Below are positions 9,220 to 17,239 of a stretch of DNA of 64,000 nt, piece after piece (the first letter of the stretch is position 1; every line of letters begins with the position of its first letter). The stretch is from Micromonospora purpureochromogenes. Lineage in GTDB: Bacteria; Actinomycetota; Actinomycetes; Mycobacteriales; Micromonosporaceae. The notes beneath the pieces are model-generated. The model searched no databases. It was not told where the DNA came from and worked only from the letters and a program-made list of their open reading frames with translations. Made by a program: the position numbers and the translations under genes. The stretch covers positions 4,712,001 through 4,776,000 of the forward strand of contig NZ_LT607410.1 in assembly GCF_900091515.1 (NCBI RefSeq). Direction: 5' to 3'.

Positions 9220-10278
9220 TCAGGGGCGGGCGGTGGGGATGGGGGGCATCGGCCAGTGGGGGCGGTCGGCGTCGCGCAGGGCGGCCGTGCGCAGGGCGGC
9301 GAGCTGACGTTCGACCTCGGCGAAGTGGTCCGGGGCGAGCGGGCCGAGGCGCAGCGCGGCGGCGTTCTCCTCGACCTGGGCGACCGTACGGCACCCCGGG
9401 ATCGGCACCGTGCGGGCGCTGCGCGCCCAGATCCAGCCCAACGCGCCCTGGCTGAGGGTGCGCCCGTCCGCCGTGAGCGCGCCACGTACCGCCGCGACCC
9501 GGCGCAGCCACTCCGGCGCCGGGCGCCCGCCGCGGAACCACTCCAGCCAGGTCGGGGCGACGCCGCGTACGTCGTCGCGGGGCAGGGTGGACGCCGCGGT
9601 GTACTTGCCGGTCAGCAGCCCCATCCCGAGCGGGCTCCGGTTGACGCTGGCCAGGTCGTGCTTGTCGCAGACGGCCAGCATCACCGGGGTGTCCCGGAGC
9701 ACGGAGAGGGTGTGCTGCACGGCGGTGGCGCGCGGGGCCGCCTCGGCGAAGGCCGCCGCCCGGTCGGCCCGGTCGGTGCTCCAGCCGTACGCGCGGACGA
9801 GTCCCTCGGCGACCAGGTCCTCCAGCGTGCCGAGCAGCGCCTCCACCCGGGGCAGCGGCAGGTCGCCCAGGTGCAGCTGGTAGAGGTCGATCCGATCGGT
9901 GTCCAGCCGACGCAGCGAGTCGATGACCGCCCGGCGCAGGTACGCCGGTGACGGGTCCTCACCGGTGGCCTGGCGGGTCTGCTCGTCGAAGGTGTAGCCC
10001 CACTTGGTGGCGATCACGGCCTCGTCCCGGCGGCCGGCGAGCGCCCGGCCGAGGACCCGCTCGCCGTGCCCGGCCCCGTACGTGTCGGCGGTGTCGAAGA
10101 GGGTCACGCCGAGGTCCAGCGCCCGGCGTACCGCCCGGACCGACTCCTCGTCGTCGACCCTGCCCCAACCCAAGGGCCGGGCCCCCTCGGCCCAGGGGCC
10201 ACCGATCGCCCAGCACCCCATGCCGAGGGCGCTGACCTCGATGCCGCTGCGGCCCAATGTCCGCGTCGTCACTGCCAT
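9220..10278 (-). CDS. Aldo/keto reductase
   Basis: A 352-residue NADPH-dependent oxidoreductase with the catalytic Asp and Tyr in LFDTADTYGAGHGERVLGRA, Lys in AVIATKWGY and His in LYQLHLGDLP; C-terminal VPIPGCRTVAQVEENAAAL binds the cofactor phosphate. The substrate is unknown. The ATG at 10278 has no ribosome site but a CAGGAT box ends 6 nt before it, suggesting a leaderless message. It is divergent from a HAD-like gene 67 bp away. Confidence 0.9.
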   Translation of the reverse strand: MAVTTRTLGRSGIEVSALGMGCWAIGGPWAEGARPLGWGRVDDEESVRAVRRALDLGVTLFDTADTYGAGHGERVLGRALAGRRDEAVIATKWGYTFDEQTRQATGEDPSPAYLRRAVIDSLRRLDTDRIDLYQLHLGDLPLPRVEALLGTLEDLVAEGLVRAYGWSTDRADRAAAFAEAAPRATAVQHTLSVLRDTPVMLAVCDKHDLASVNRSPLGMGLLTGKYTAASTLPRDDVRGVAPTWLEWFRGGRPAPEWLRRVAAVRGALTADGRTLSQGALGWIWARSARTVPIPGCRTVAQVEENAAALRLGPLAPDHFAEVERQLAALRTAALRDADRPHWPMPPIPTARP

Positions 10279-10284
10279 CGCCGC

Positions 10285-10338
10285 ATCCTGCCACCTCCAC
10301 CCGACAGCCGGGCGGGAACGTCACCTGTGGTGCAGGAT
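10285..10338. promoter_or_regulatory. Paired divergent -10 elements for leaderless transcripts
   Basis: CAGGAT occurs on the minus strand at 10285-10290, 6 nt before the aldo/keto reductase ATG, and on the plus strand at 10333-10338, 7 nt before the HAD-like ATG. This mirror arrangement suggests two short-leader or leaderless transcripts from a compact divergent promoter. Confidence 0.45.
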
Positions 10339-10345
10339 CGACCGC

Positions 10346-10855
10346 ATGGGACGGCTGGGCGTGGACGTCGGCGGTGTGATCATCGAGCTGAGCGACGGGG
10401 ACGAGGACACCTCGTTCTTCGGCGACAACTACCTGCGCACACCCCCGCTGGACGGGGTGTTCGAGGCGCTGGCCGCGCTGGTCCCGCTCTTCGACGAGGT
10501 GTACGTGGTGTCGAAGTGCGCCGAGCCGACCGAGCGGCGGACCCGGGACTGGCTGGCCCACCACGACTTCCACGCCCGCACCGGGATCGGCCCGGAGCAG
10601 CTGCGCTTCTGCCGTACCCGGCCGGAGAAGGGGCCGATCGCCGCGCAGCTGGGGCTGACCCACTTCGTCGACGACCGGCTGGAGGTGCTGAGCTGTCTCG
10701 ACACGGTGCCGCACCGGTACCTGATGCAGCCCCGGGAGGACGAGGTGACCGCGCAGCGGGCCCACCTGGCCGGCGTGCAGCGAGTGCAGAGCTGGCCGGA
10801 GCTCCTCGCGCGGATCTCGGCGGACGCCGCGAAGGGCACGGCCGACCGACGCTGA
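10346..10855 (+). CDS. HAD-like hydrolase-fold protein
   Basis: A 169-residue protein starting MGRLGVDVGGVIIELSDGDE. HAD motifs can be followed: nucleophile-position Asp in DVGGV, the Ser of VVSKC, the Lys in RPEKGPIA and acidic FVDDRLEVL. The second Asp of the usual DxD motif is Gly (D-V-G), so it may bind phosphate esters without normal phosphatase chemistry. Function is unknown. ATG 10346 is chosen because the motif starts six residues in and a -10 box fits a leaderless start. Confidence 0.75.
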   Translation: MGRLGVDVGGVIIELSDGDEDTSFFGDNYLRTPPLDGVFEALAALVPLFDEVYVVSKCAEPTERRTRDWLAHHDFHARTGIGPEQLRFCRTRPEKGPIAAQLGLTHFVDDRLEVLSCLDTVPHRYLMQPREDEVTAQRAHLAGVQRVQSWPELLARISADAAKGTADRR

Positions 10856-10920
10856 CCCCGCGACACCCGCCATCCGCCGCGAACCGGATGGCGGTACGGC
10901 CCGGCGAGCGGCTGGCGGCC

Positions 10921-11083
10921 GTCAGCGCGGGGGCGGCGACGAGCGGGAGCCGTCAGCGCCCGAACGCGGAGACGAGTGGCAGCCGTCAGCGCCCGAACGC
11001 GGAGACGAGTGGCAGCCGTCAGCGCCCGAACGCGGAGACGAGTGGCAGCCGTCAGCGCCGGATCGCGGAGGCGAGCGGCAGCG
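10921..11083 (-). repeat. 33-bp tandem repeats derived from a gene's 3' end
   Basis: Three identical 33-bp units (10952-10984, 10985-11017, 11018-11050), a degenerate 31-bp unit before them and a diverged unit at 11051-11083 that is the true 3' end of the minus-strand gene ending at 11052. On that strand each unit reads RLPLVSAFGR followed by TGA, against PLASAIRR-TGA in the gene. Since 33 is a multiple of three, all the stop codons are in one frame. Confidence 0.9.
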
Positions 11084-11684
11084 GGGTCGGCCGGCCCTCC
11101 CAGGTGCCGGTCAGCACGGCACCGGCCGGCGAGGTGCCGCGGTCGAGGCGTCGGACGACCGCCAGCTCGACGGTGTCGGTGACGATCAGCGTCGGGTCGG
11201 CGTCCACCACCCGGCGGGGCGTACCCACCTCGGGCAGCTCGGCGGCGTCGGCCCCGCTGCTGTCGATGGCCATCGTCGGCGCCCGCCGCTCCTGCCCGCC
11301 GTCGACCTCGAAGAACTCCTCGGCCTGACCGGATCCGGTGAGGATCGCGGCGGCCAGCGCGGCGGCGTAGACCGGGTCGCCGCAGGCGTCGTAGACCCAG
11401 CGCCGGCCGAGCACCGAGTGCGCGGTGGTGCCGACCAGCCAGTCGTCGGCGCCGTCGAGCGGCGCGCCCCGGTAGGTCAGCGGGACCTGGTGGACCGGCC
11501 CGTCACCGGCCCGGACGAGCAGGGTCTCGACGCCGACCTCCCCGGCGGGGTCGTCGAACCGGTAGCCCGCGACGCGCACCACCTCGACGCCGGCGGGTCC
11601 GTCGTACCAGCCTCGGCCGGGCAGCCACTCGGTGAGCAGTTCCAGCTTCGTGGGGCGCAGCGTGGCGCGGTGCAGCAGGGCCAT
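11052..11684 (-). CDS. Maltokinase N-terminal cap-like protein (CG0192 type)
   Basis: A 210-residue protein starting MALLHRATLRPTKLELLTEW and LPGRGWYDGP, which resembles the N-terminal cap of actinobacterial maltokinase (typical LPGRRWF) but has no kinase domain. In such actinobacteria stand-alone proteins of this type are found; a link to maltose/trehalose metabolism is inference. ATG 11684 is preferred over a TTG 6 bp upstream: TACGAT ends 7 nt before it and there is no ribosome site. Its C-terminal codons are the source of the 33-bp repeats directly downstream. Confidence 0.75.
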   Translation of the reverse strand: MALLHRATLRPTKLELLTEWLPGRGWYDGPAGVEVVRVAGYRFDDPAGEVGVETLLVRAGDGPVHQVPLTYRGAPLDGADDWLVGTTAHSVLGRRWVYDACGDPVYAAALAAAILTGSGQAEEFFEVDGGQERRAPTMAIDSSGADAAELPEVGTPRRVVDADPTLIVTDTVELAVVRRLDRGTSPAGAVLTGTWEGRPTPLPLASAIRR

Positions 11685-11734
11685 GCACAAGATCGTATGC
11701 CCGGCCGGCCGCGCGAGCCGTCCCGGCGCGGGGG

Positions 11735-12304
11735 TCAGGCCGGCCAGGCCTTGGCGAACAGGTCGCGGGTGTCGGCCAGCAGCTGCGGCAGGACCTTCGT
11801 CCGGCCGATCACCGGCATGAAGTTGGCGTCGCCGCCCCAGCGCGGCACCACGTGCTGGTGCAGGTGGGCGGCGATGCCGGCGCCGGCGACGCCGCCCTGG
11901 TTCATGCCGAGGTTGAACCCGTGCGCGTTGCTGACCGTGCGGACCACCCGCATCGCGGTCTGGGTGTACACGCCCAGCTCGATGGTCTCCGCCGGGTCCA
12001 GGTCGGTGTAGTCGGCCACGTGCCGGTACGGGCAGACCAGCAGGTGCCCCGGGTTGTACGGGTAGAGGTTGAGCACCGCGAAGACGTGCTCCCCGCGCGC
12101 CACGACCAGGCTCTCCCCCTCGGGCAGGCCGGGGGCCAGGCAGAACGGGCAGCCGGTGGGCTTCTCGTAGCCGCCCTCGGGACGGTCCTCGCCGGAGATG
12201 TAGGTCATCCGGTGCGGCGTCCAGAGCCGCTCCAGCCCGTCCGCCAGGCCGGTGTCGCCGGTGATGTCCGTGCCGTCGTCAGAGTGCCGCGCCGCCCCAG
12301 TCAC
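11735..12304 (-). CDS. HIT-family diadenosine tetraphosphate phosphorylase-like protein
   Basis: A 189-residue histidine-triad protein with the active site AHLHQHVVPRWGGD near residue 145 and the zinc-type Cys pair in GCPFCLAP. Its mycobacterial counterpart (Rv2613c) splits Ap4A by phosphorolysis and also lies between thrS and pgsA. Start is GTG 12304 with GGAT upstream. It follows thrS on the same strand, 176 bp downstream and separated from it by a long inverted repeat. Confidence 0.88.
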   Translation of the reverse strand: MTGAARHSDDGTDITGDTGLADGLERLWTPHRMTYISGEDRPEGGYEKPTGCPFCLAPGLPEGESLVVARGEHVFAVLNLYPYNPGHLLVCPYRHVADYTDLDPAETIELGVYTQTAMRVVRTVSNAHGFNLGMNQGGVAGAGIAAHLHQHVVPRWGGDANFMPVIGRTKVLPQLLADTRDLFAKAWPA

Positions 12305-12383
12305 ACGCCGATCCTACGGTCACCGCGACGCACCCCACCCGTCCCCACCGCCCCACCCGAACCCGGGCCGCGCTCCCCCCTCG

Positions 12384-12449
12384 CGCGCACTTTCCGAGAA
12401 AGCGTGGCCATCCGGCGAGGAACAGCCACTCTTTCTCGGAAAGTGCGCG
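12384..12449. repeat. Dispersed long inverted repeat, copy 3 (inverted)
   Basis: Begins GCGCACTTTCCGAGAAAG and ends CTTTCTCGGAAAGTGCGC. The middle reads CGTGGCCATCCGGCGAGG, so it is the reverse complement of copies 1 and 2. The arms form a stem of about 24 pairs with one mismatch. It lies just after the thrS stop and before the HIT gene, so it could terminate or attenuate the thrS transcript. Confidence 0.82.
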
Positions 12450-12480
12450 GGTCGTGGGGTGGGCGGTGGGCCCGGCGGGG

Positions 12481-14487
12481 TCAGCTCTTGGCGGACGGGC
12501 CGGAGTTGGAGCGGGAGCTGACCACGTCGAGGACGTGGGTGACCGCCTCGGCCATCGGGACGCCGTTGCGCTGGGAGCCGTCGCGGTAGCGGAAGGAGAC
12601 CGTGCCGGCGGCCACGTCGTCGTCGCCGGCGATCACCATGAACGGGATCTTCTGCTGCTGGGCGGTGCGGATCTTCTTCTGCATCCGGTCGTCACCCGCG
12701 TCCACCTGGGCGCGGATCCCCTCGGCGCGCAGCGCCGCGACGAAGCCGTGCAGGTAGTCGGTGTGGTCCTCGCGGATCGGGATGCCGACCACCTGCACCG
12801 GGGCCAGCCAGGCCGGGAACGCGCCCGCGTAGTGCTCGGTGAGCACGCCGAAGAAGCGCTCGATCGAGCCGAAGAGGGCCCGGTGGATCATCACCGGCCG
12901 CTGCCGGCTGCCGTCCGCCGCCTGGAACTCCAGGCCGAACCGCTCGGGCTGGTTGAAGTCGACCTGGATGGTGGACATCTGCCAGGTCCGGCCGATGGCG
13001 TCCTTGGCCTGCACCGAGATCTTCGGGCCGTAGAAGGCCGCGCCGCCCGGGTCGGGCACCAGGTCCAGCCCGGACGACTCGGCGGCGGTGCGCAGCGCCT
13101 CGGTCGCCTCCGCCCAGTCCTCGTCCGACCCGATGAACTTGGGCGAGTCGTCGCGGGTGGACAGCTCCAGGTAGAAGTCGTCCAGGCCGTAGTCGCGCAG
13201 CAGGTCGAGCACGAACGACAGCAGGGTGGACAGCTCGCCGGGCATCTGCTCGCGGGTGCAGTAGATGTGCGAATCGTCCTGGGTGAGGCCGCGGACCCGG
13301 GTGAGGCCGTGCACCACGCCGGACTTCTCGTACCGGTAGACCGTGCCGAACTCGAACAGCCGCAGCGGCAGCTCGCGGTAGGACCGCCCGCGCGCCCTGA
13401 AGATCAGGTTGTGCATCGGGCAGTTCATCGCCTTGAGGTAGTAGTCCGCGCCCTCCAGCTGCATGGGCGGGAACATCGTCTCGGCGTAGTAGGGCAGGTG
13501 CCCGGAGGTCTCGAACAGGTGCGCCTTGGTGATGTGCGGGGTGTTGACGAACTCGTACCCGGCCGCCTCGTGCCGGCGGCGCGAGTAGTTCTCCATCTCC
13601 CGGCGGATGATGCCGCCCTTGGGGTGGAAGACCGCCAGACCCGAGCCGACCTCGTCGGGGAAGCTGAACAGGTCGAGGTCCGCGCCGAGCTTGCGGTGGT
13701 CGCGCCGGGCGGCCTCCTCGAGGAGCTTCAGGTACGCCTTCAGCTCGTCCCGGGTCGGCCACGCGGTGCCGTACACCCGCTGCAGCTGCGGGTTCTTCTC
13801 CGACCCCCGCCAGTACGCGGCGGCCGAGCGCATCAGCTTGAACGCGCCGATCAGCCGGGTGGTGGGCAGGTGCGGCCCCCGGCACAGGTCGGACCAGCAG
13901 ACCTTGTCCTCGTTCGCGGCGAGGTTGTCGTAGATGGTCAGCTCGCCGCCGCCCACCTCCATCACCTCGGAGGAGTCCAGCCCCTCCCCCTTGACGTCGA
14001 TCAGCTCCAGCTTGAACGGCTCGGCGGCCAGCTCGGCCTTCGCCTCGTCCAGGCTGTTGAAGCGGCGACGGCGGAACCGCTGGCCGGACTTGATGATCTC
14101 CTGCATGCGCTTCTCGAGCTTGCTCAGGTCGTCCGGCTGGAACGGCTTGTCGACGGCGAAGTCGTAGTAGAAGCCGTTCTCGATGGGCGGGCCGATGCCG
14201 AGCTTGGCCTCCGGGAAGACGTCCTGCACGGCCTGGGCGAGCACGTGCGCCGTCGAGTGGCGCAGCACGTTGAGCCCCTCCGGCGAGTCGAGGGTGACCG
14301 GCTCGACGCTGGTCTCCTCGGCCGGCTTCCAGTCCAGGTCGCGCAGCACACCCTGCGGGTCGCGCACCACCACGATCGCCTTCGGCCCGGCCATCGGCAG
14401 CCCGGCCGCGGCCACCGCGTCGGCCGCCGTGGTCCCGGCGGCGACGACGACGGGGTCGGCCACGACGGGGGTACGGGGTGCGGACAC
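12481..14487 (-). CDS. thrS: Threonyl-tRNA synthetase
   Basis: A 668-residue class II synthetase charging tRNA-Thr. Order of parts: a short TGS-like N-terminus, the editing domain with [12 protein letters not shown], the catalytic core with the zinc Cys in MNCPMHNLI, motif 2 around [23 protein letters not shown], and the anticodon-binding domain from about residue 565. Start is GTG 14487 with GAGGAG six bases upstream. It heads the thrS-HIT pair known from mycobacteria. Confidence 0.96.
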   Translation of the reverse strand: MSAPRTPVVADPVVVAAGTTAADAVAAAGLPMAGPKAIVVVRDPQGVLRDLDWKPAEETSVEPVTLDSPEGLNVLRHSTAHVLAQAVQDVFPEAKLGIGPPIENGFYYDFAVDKPFQPDDLSKLEKRMQEIIKSGQRFRRRRFNSLDEAKAELAAEPFKLELIDVKGEGLDSSEVMEVGGGELTIYDNLAANEDKVCWSDLCRGPHLPTTRLIGAFKLMRSAAAYWRGSEKNPQLQRVYGTAWPTRDELKAYLKLLEEAARRDHRKLGADLDLFSFPDEVGSGLAVFHPKGGIIRREMENYSRRRHEAAGYEFVNTPHITKAHLFETSGHLPYYAETMFPPMQLEGADYYLKAMNCPMHNLIFRARGRSYRELPLRLFEFGTVYRYEKSGVVHGLTRVRGLTQDDSHIYCTREQMPGELSTLLSFVLDLLRDYGLDDFYLELSTRDDSPKFIGSDEDWAEATEALRTAAESSGLDLVPDPGGAAFYGPKISVQAKDAIGRTWQMSTIQVDFNQPERFGLEFQAADGSRQRPVMIHRALFGSIERFFGVLTEHYAGAFPAWLAPVQVVGIPIREDHTDYLHGFVAALRAEGIRAQVDAGDDRMQKKIRTAQQQKIPFMVIAGDDDVAAGTVSFRYRDGSQRNGVPMAEAVTHVLDVVSSRSNSGPSAKS

Positions 14488-14540
14488 GGTGACTCCTCAG
14501 CTGCAGACGGTACGGATGCTGCCGGTTCCGGCTCCCTGCG

Positions 14541-14546
14541 ATGCTA
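14541..14546 (-). promoter_or_regulatory. Candidate thrS -10 element
   Basis: TAGCAT on the minus strand lies about 54 bp before the GTG, giving a leader of roughly 45 nt. No clear -35 box is seen, and no T-box or leader peptide could be recognised in the short leader. Confidence 0.35.
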
Positions 14547-14710
14547 TCGGTCGCCCGTTTCCGCCCGGTCGTCGGGAAAGGATGGGCCCGCGTGTCCCGC
14601 CCGCCGCGCAGATCGTGCCGGCGCGGATTGAACCTTTCCGACCCGCGATCCGAACTACCCGGTGTGGCCGGAAACCGGAGCCGGCCGCGTGGAGACGGAT
14701 GGGGGCACAG

Positions 14711-15556
14711 ATGGCGATCACCCGCAACGGCGGCCGACGGGCGGGTCTCGTGCTGGCCGCCGCGGTCACCGGGGCGCTGGCCTGGCCGGGCGCGGCGCTG
14801 GCGGCGGACGTGACGACCACGCCGACGCAGGCGAACCAGGGCGACGCGGTGGAGCTGACGTTCGTGGTGCCGGAGGAACGGCCCGGCGCGCGCACCGAGA
14901 AGATCGAGGTCAAGCTGCCCCCGGACGCCCCGATCGGGGAGGTCTACCCGTTGTCGGTGGACGGCTGGGCACCCCTGATCACCTCACGGAACCTGGACGC
15001 CCCGGTGGCCGGCATCCACGCGCCCTCGGTGACCACGGTGACCGCCGCGGTGGTCTGGACCCGGGCCGCCGGGAAGCCGCAGCCCGGCCCCGCCCGGCTC
15101 GCCCTGGCGATGGGCCCGCTGCCGCAGACCGACCGGATGAGCTTCGAACTGGTGCAGACGTACTCCGACGGCACGGTGGTGCGCTGGGCCGACCCGGCCG
15201 GTGGCGCGCACCCGGCGCCGACCCTGACCCTGCTCCCGGCGGCCCCCGGGGCGGCGACCGGCCACGGCCACGCCGGCCCGGACGCCGCGCCGGCCGACGG
15301 CCGGAACGAGGCGGCGGCCGACCCGGACGCGGAGGACGGCGGTCCGAGCGCGGACGTGCTGCTCGGCGGCGGTCTGCTGATCGGCCTGGGCGGTGGCGCC
15401 CTGGTCGGCTGGGCGGTGAGCCGGGCACGGCACCGGGCCGAGCCGGCGGACGACGTCGAGGGCGACCAGCCCGACGGCGAGCCGTCGACGGACGAGCAGC
15501 CCGAGGGCGAGCGCTCCACCGCCGGTGTGCGGGGCGAGCCGGTGAGGTCGCGCTGA
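14711..15556 (+). CDS. YcnI-like (DUF1775) secreted, membrane-anchored protein
   Basis: A 281-residue protein: Sec signal peptide ending near ALAADVTT, a YcnI/DUF1775 beta domain (DAVELTFVVPEERPG to DGTVVRWADP), a His/Asp/Pro-rich linker with GHGHAGPD, one C-terminal membrane helix (VLLGGGLLIGLGGGALVGWA) and an acidic cytoplasmic tail. YcnI proteins are linked to copper; characterised ones use an N-terminal His of the mature protein, which here appears to be Asp or Ala. ATG 14711 has GGGGG six bases upstream. No copper transport gene lies beside it. Confidence 0.8.
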   Translation: MAITRNGGRRAGLVLAAAVTGALAWPGAALAADVTTTPTQANQGDAVELTFVVPEERPGARTEKIEVKLPPDAPIGEVYPLSVDGWAPLITSRNLDAPVAGIHAPSVTTVTAAVVWTRAAGKPQPGPARLALAMGPLPQTDRMSFELVQTYSDGTVVRWADPAGGAHPAPTLTLLPAAPGAATGHGHAGPDAAPADGRNEAAADPDAEDGGPSADVLLGGGLLIGLGGGALVGWAVSRARHRAEPADDVEGDQPDGEPSTDEQPEGERSTAGVRGEPVRSR

Positions 15557-15558
15557 GG

Positions 15559-16476
15559 TCAGCGCGCCCAGTCCGGCAGCGGCTCCCGCGCCGCCAGCCA
15601 GCCGTCGGGCACCCCGCCCGGCGTACCGACCCCGGTGTGGGCGGCGACGATCGCGCCGACGATCGCGGCGGTGGTGTCGACGTCCCCGCCCGCCTCGACG
15701 CAGGCCCGGATCGCCGCCGGGTAGTCGTCGAGGTGGGTGGCGGCCACCCAGAGGGTGAAGGCCACGGTGTCCTGGGCGGTCACCCGGGAGCCGTTGCCGA
15801 GCGCCTCGACCGCCGCCGGCAGCCCGCGGCCGAGCAGCCCGACGGCGCGGCGTACCCGGCGGTGCACCTCGGCGGCCGGGTCCAGCGCGGCGGCGACCGC
15901 CGCGAGCAGCCGGGCCGGGTCGGGGCGGTCGCCGTCCAGGCGGGCCCGGGCGGCGAGCGCGGCGGCCACGGCCACCGCCACGGCGCCGGCGATCCCCTCC
16001 GGGTGGGCGTGGGTGACCTCGGCGGAGGCGCGGGCCTGCGCCGCCGCGCGGGTGGTGGAGTCGGCGAACCAGGCGCCCAGCGGCCCGACCCGCATCGCCG
16101 CGCCGTTGCCGCAGGAACCCTGCCCGTCGAACGCCGACGCCGCAGCCACCGGCCAGGGCGTGCCGGCGCGGATCAGTTCGAGCAGCTCGACGGCGCCGGC
16201 GCCGTAGCGGCGGGCCGGGTCGTAGCGGGCGGCGAAGGCGGCGGCGAGGGCGTCCCGGTCGATCGTGCCGGCGTCGGCCAGGCAGCCGACCACCGAACAG
16301 GCCATCTCGGTGTCGTCACTCCACGGCCACGGCCCGGCCGGCAGGCCGTCCCGCCAGGGCGCCACGCCCCGCCCCGGCACGAAGAACATCCCGCCCAGGG
16401 CGTCGCCGACGGAGAGACCGGTGAGGCTGTCCCGGGCCAGGGCCAGCCGGGTGTCGGGAAACAGGGTGAACGTCAT
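15559..16476 (-). CDS. ADP-ribosylglycohydrolase family protein
   Basis: A 305-residue protein of the ARH/DraG family, which removes ADP-ribose from proteins or small molecules using two metal ions. Metal motifs are SDDTEMA near residue 53 and EAGGDVDTTAAIVGAI near the C-terminus; GSCGNGAAMRVGPLG is also typical. It ends 2 bp from the convergent YcnI-like gene. No ADP-ribosyltransferase is seen nearby, so the substrate is open. Start MTFTLFPDTRLALARD at 16476 has no clear ribosome site. Confidence 0.88.
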   Translation of the reverse strand: MTFTLFPDTRLALARDSLTGLSVGDALGGMFFVPGRGVAPWRDGLPAGPWPWSDDTEMACSVVGCLADAGTIDRDALAAAFAARYDPARRYGAGAVELLELIRAGTPWPVAAASAFDGQGSCGNGAAMRVGPLGAWFADSTTRAAAQARASAEVTHAHPEGIAGAVAVAVAAALAARARLDGDRPDPARLLAAVAAALDPAAEVHRRVRRAVGLLGRGLPAAVEALGNGSRVTAQDTVAFTLWVAATHLDDYPAAIRACVEAGGDVDTTAAIVGAIVAAHTGVGTPGGVPDGWLAAREPLPDWAR

Positions 16477-16549
16477 CGTCGTGCCAGCTTGCCCGGTGCG
16501 CGAGCCCTCCGCAACGCGATCAACTTGCCACGGGCAGTACGGTGCTGAC

Positions 16550-17239
16550 GTGGCCACCGTGCTCCTGGTCGAAGACGACCACGTCGTACGCGGCGCGATG
16601 CTGCGTTCACTCAGCGAGCGGGGGCACGCGGTGCACGCGGTCGGCACGGCGCTGGACGCGCTGCGCCGGGTCGCCGCCGAGACCCCCGACCTCGTCGTAC
16701 TCGACCTCGGCCTGCCCGACCTGGACGGCTCGGACGCGCTGCGGATGCTGCGCGGCATCACCGACGTACCGATCATCATCGCCACCGCCCGCGACGACGA
16801 GCAGTCGGTGGTCCGGCTGCTGCGGGCCGGCGCGGACGACTACATGGTCAAGCCGTTCACCGGCGCGCACCTGGACGCCCGGATCACCACCGTGCTGCGC
16901 CGGGTCGGCCGGGCCAGCCGGACGGTGCAGCCGGCGGTGCACACGGTGGGCGGCCTGCGGGTGGACGTGGGCGAGCGCAGCGCGGTGCTCGACGGGGAGC
17001 CGCTGGCGCTGACCCGCAAGGAATTCGACCTGCTGGCGTATCTCGCCGCCCGACCCGGCCGGGTAGTGTCCCGGCGGGAGCTCTTGGAGGAGGTATGGCG
17101 GCAGCCGTCGGTAGGCGAGGACCAGACCATCGACGTTCACCTGTACTGGCTACGCCGAAAGATGGGCGAGTCCGCGGCGAAGCCGCGCTACCTGCGCACC
17201 GTGCGGGGGGTGGGCTTCCGACTGGTGGCCCCGGACTGA
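16550..17239 (+). CDS. Response regulator, OmpR/PhoB type
   Basis: A 229-residue regulator. Receiver domain: acidic pocket VEDD at 7-10, phospho-acceptor Asp52 in VVLDLGLPDLDG and Lys101 in MVKPFTG. The C-terminal winged helix has LTRKEFDLLAYLAARPGRVV, DVHLYWLRRKMGE and LRTVRGVGFRL. Start is GTG 16550; TACGGT ends 6 nt before it and no ribosome site exists, so the message may be leaderless. It is coupled to the kinase gene that follows. Target genes are unknown. Confidence 0.92.
   Translation: MATVLLVEDDHVVRGAMLRSLSERGHAVHAVGTALDALRRVAAETPDLVVLDLGLPDLDGSDALRMLRGITDVPIIIATARDDEQSVVRLLRAGADDYMVKPFTGAHLDARITTVLRRVGRASRTVQPAVHTVGGLRVDVGERSAVLDGEPLALTRKEFDLLAYLAARPGRVVSRRELLEEVWRQPSVGEDQTIDVHLYWLRRKMGESAAKPRYLRTVRGVGFRLVAPD

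Noticed and set aside
10952..11050. CRISPR-like 33-bp repeats
   Set aside because: No spacers; units abut directly.
10976..11182. Plus-strand repeat protein across the 33-bp array
   Set aside because: Its repeats arise because the unit length is a multiple of three; the coding end of the minus-strand gene explains the sequence better.
14488..14698. T-box or leader-peptide control of thrS
   Set aside because: No specifier loop, T-box sequence or threonine-rich leader could be found in the short leader.
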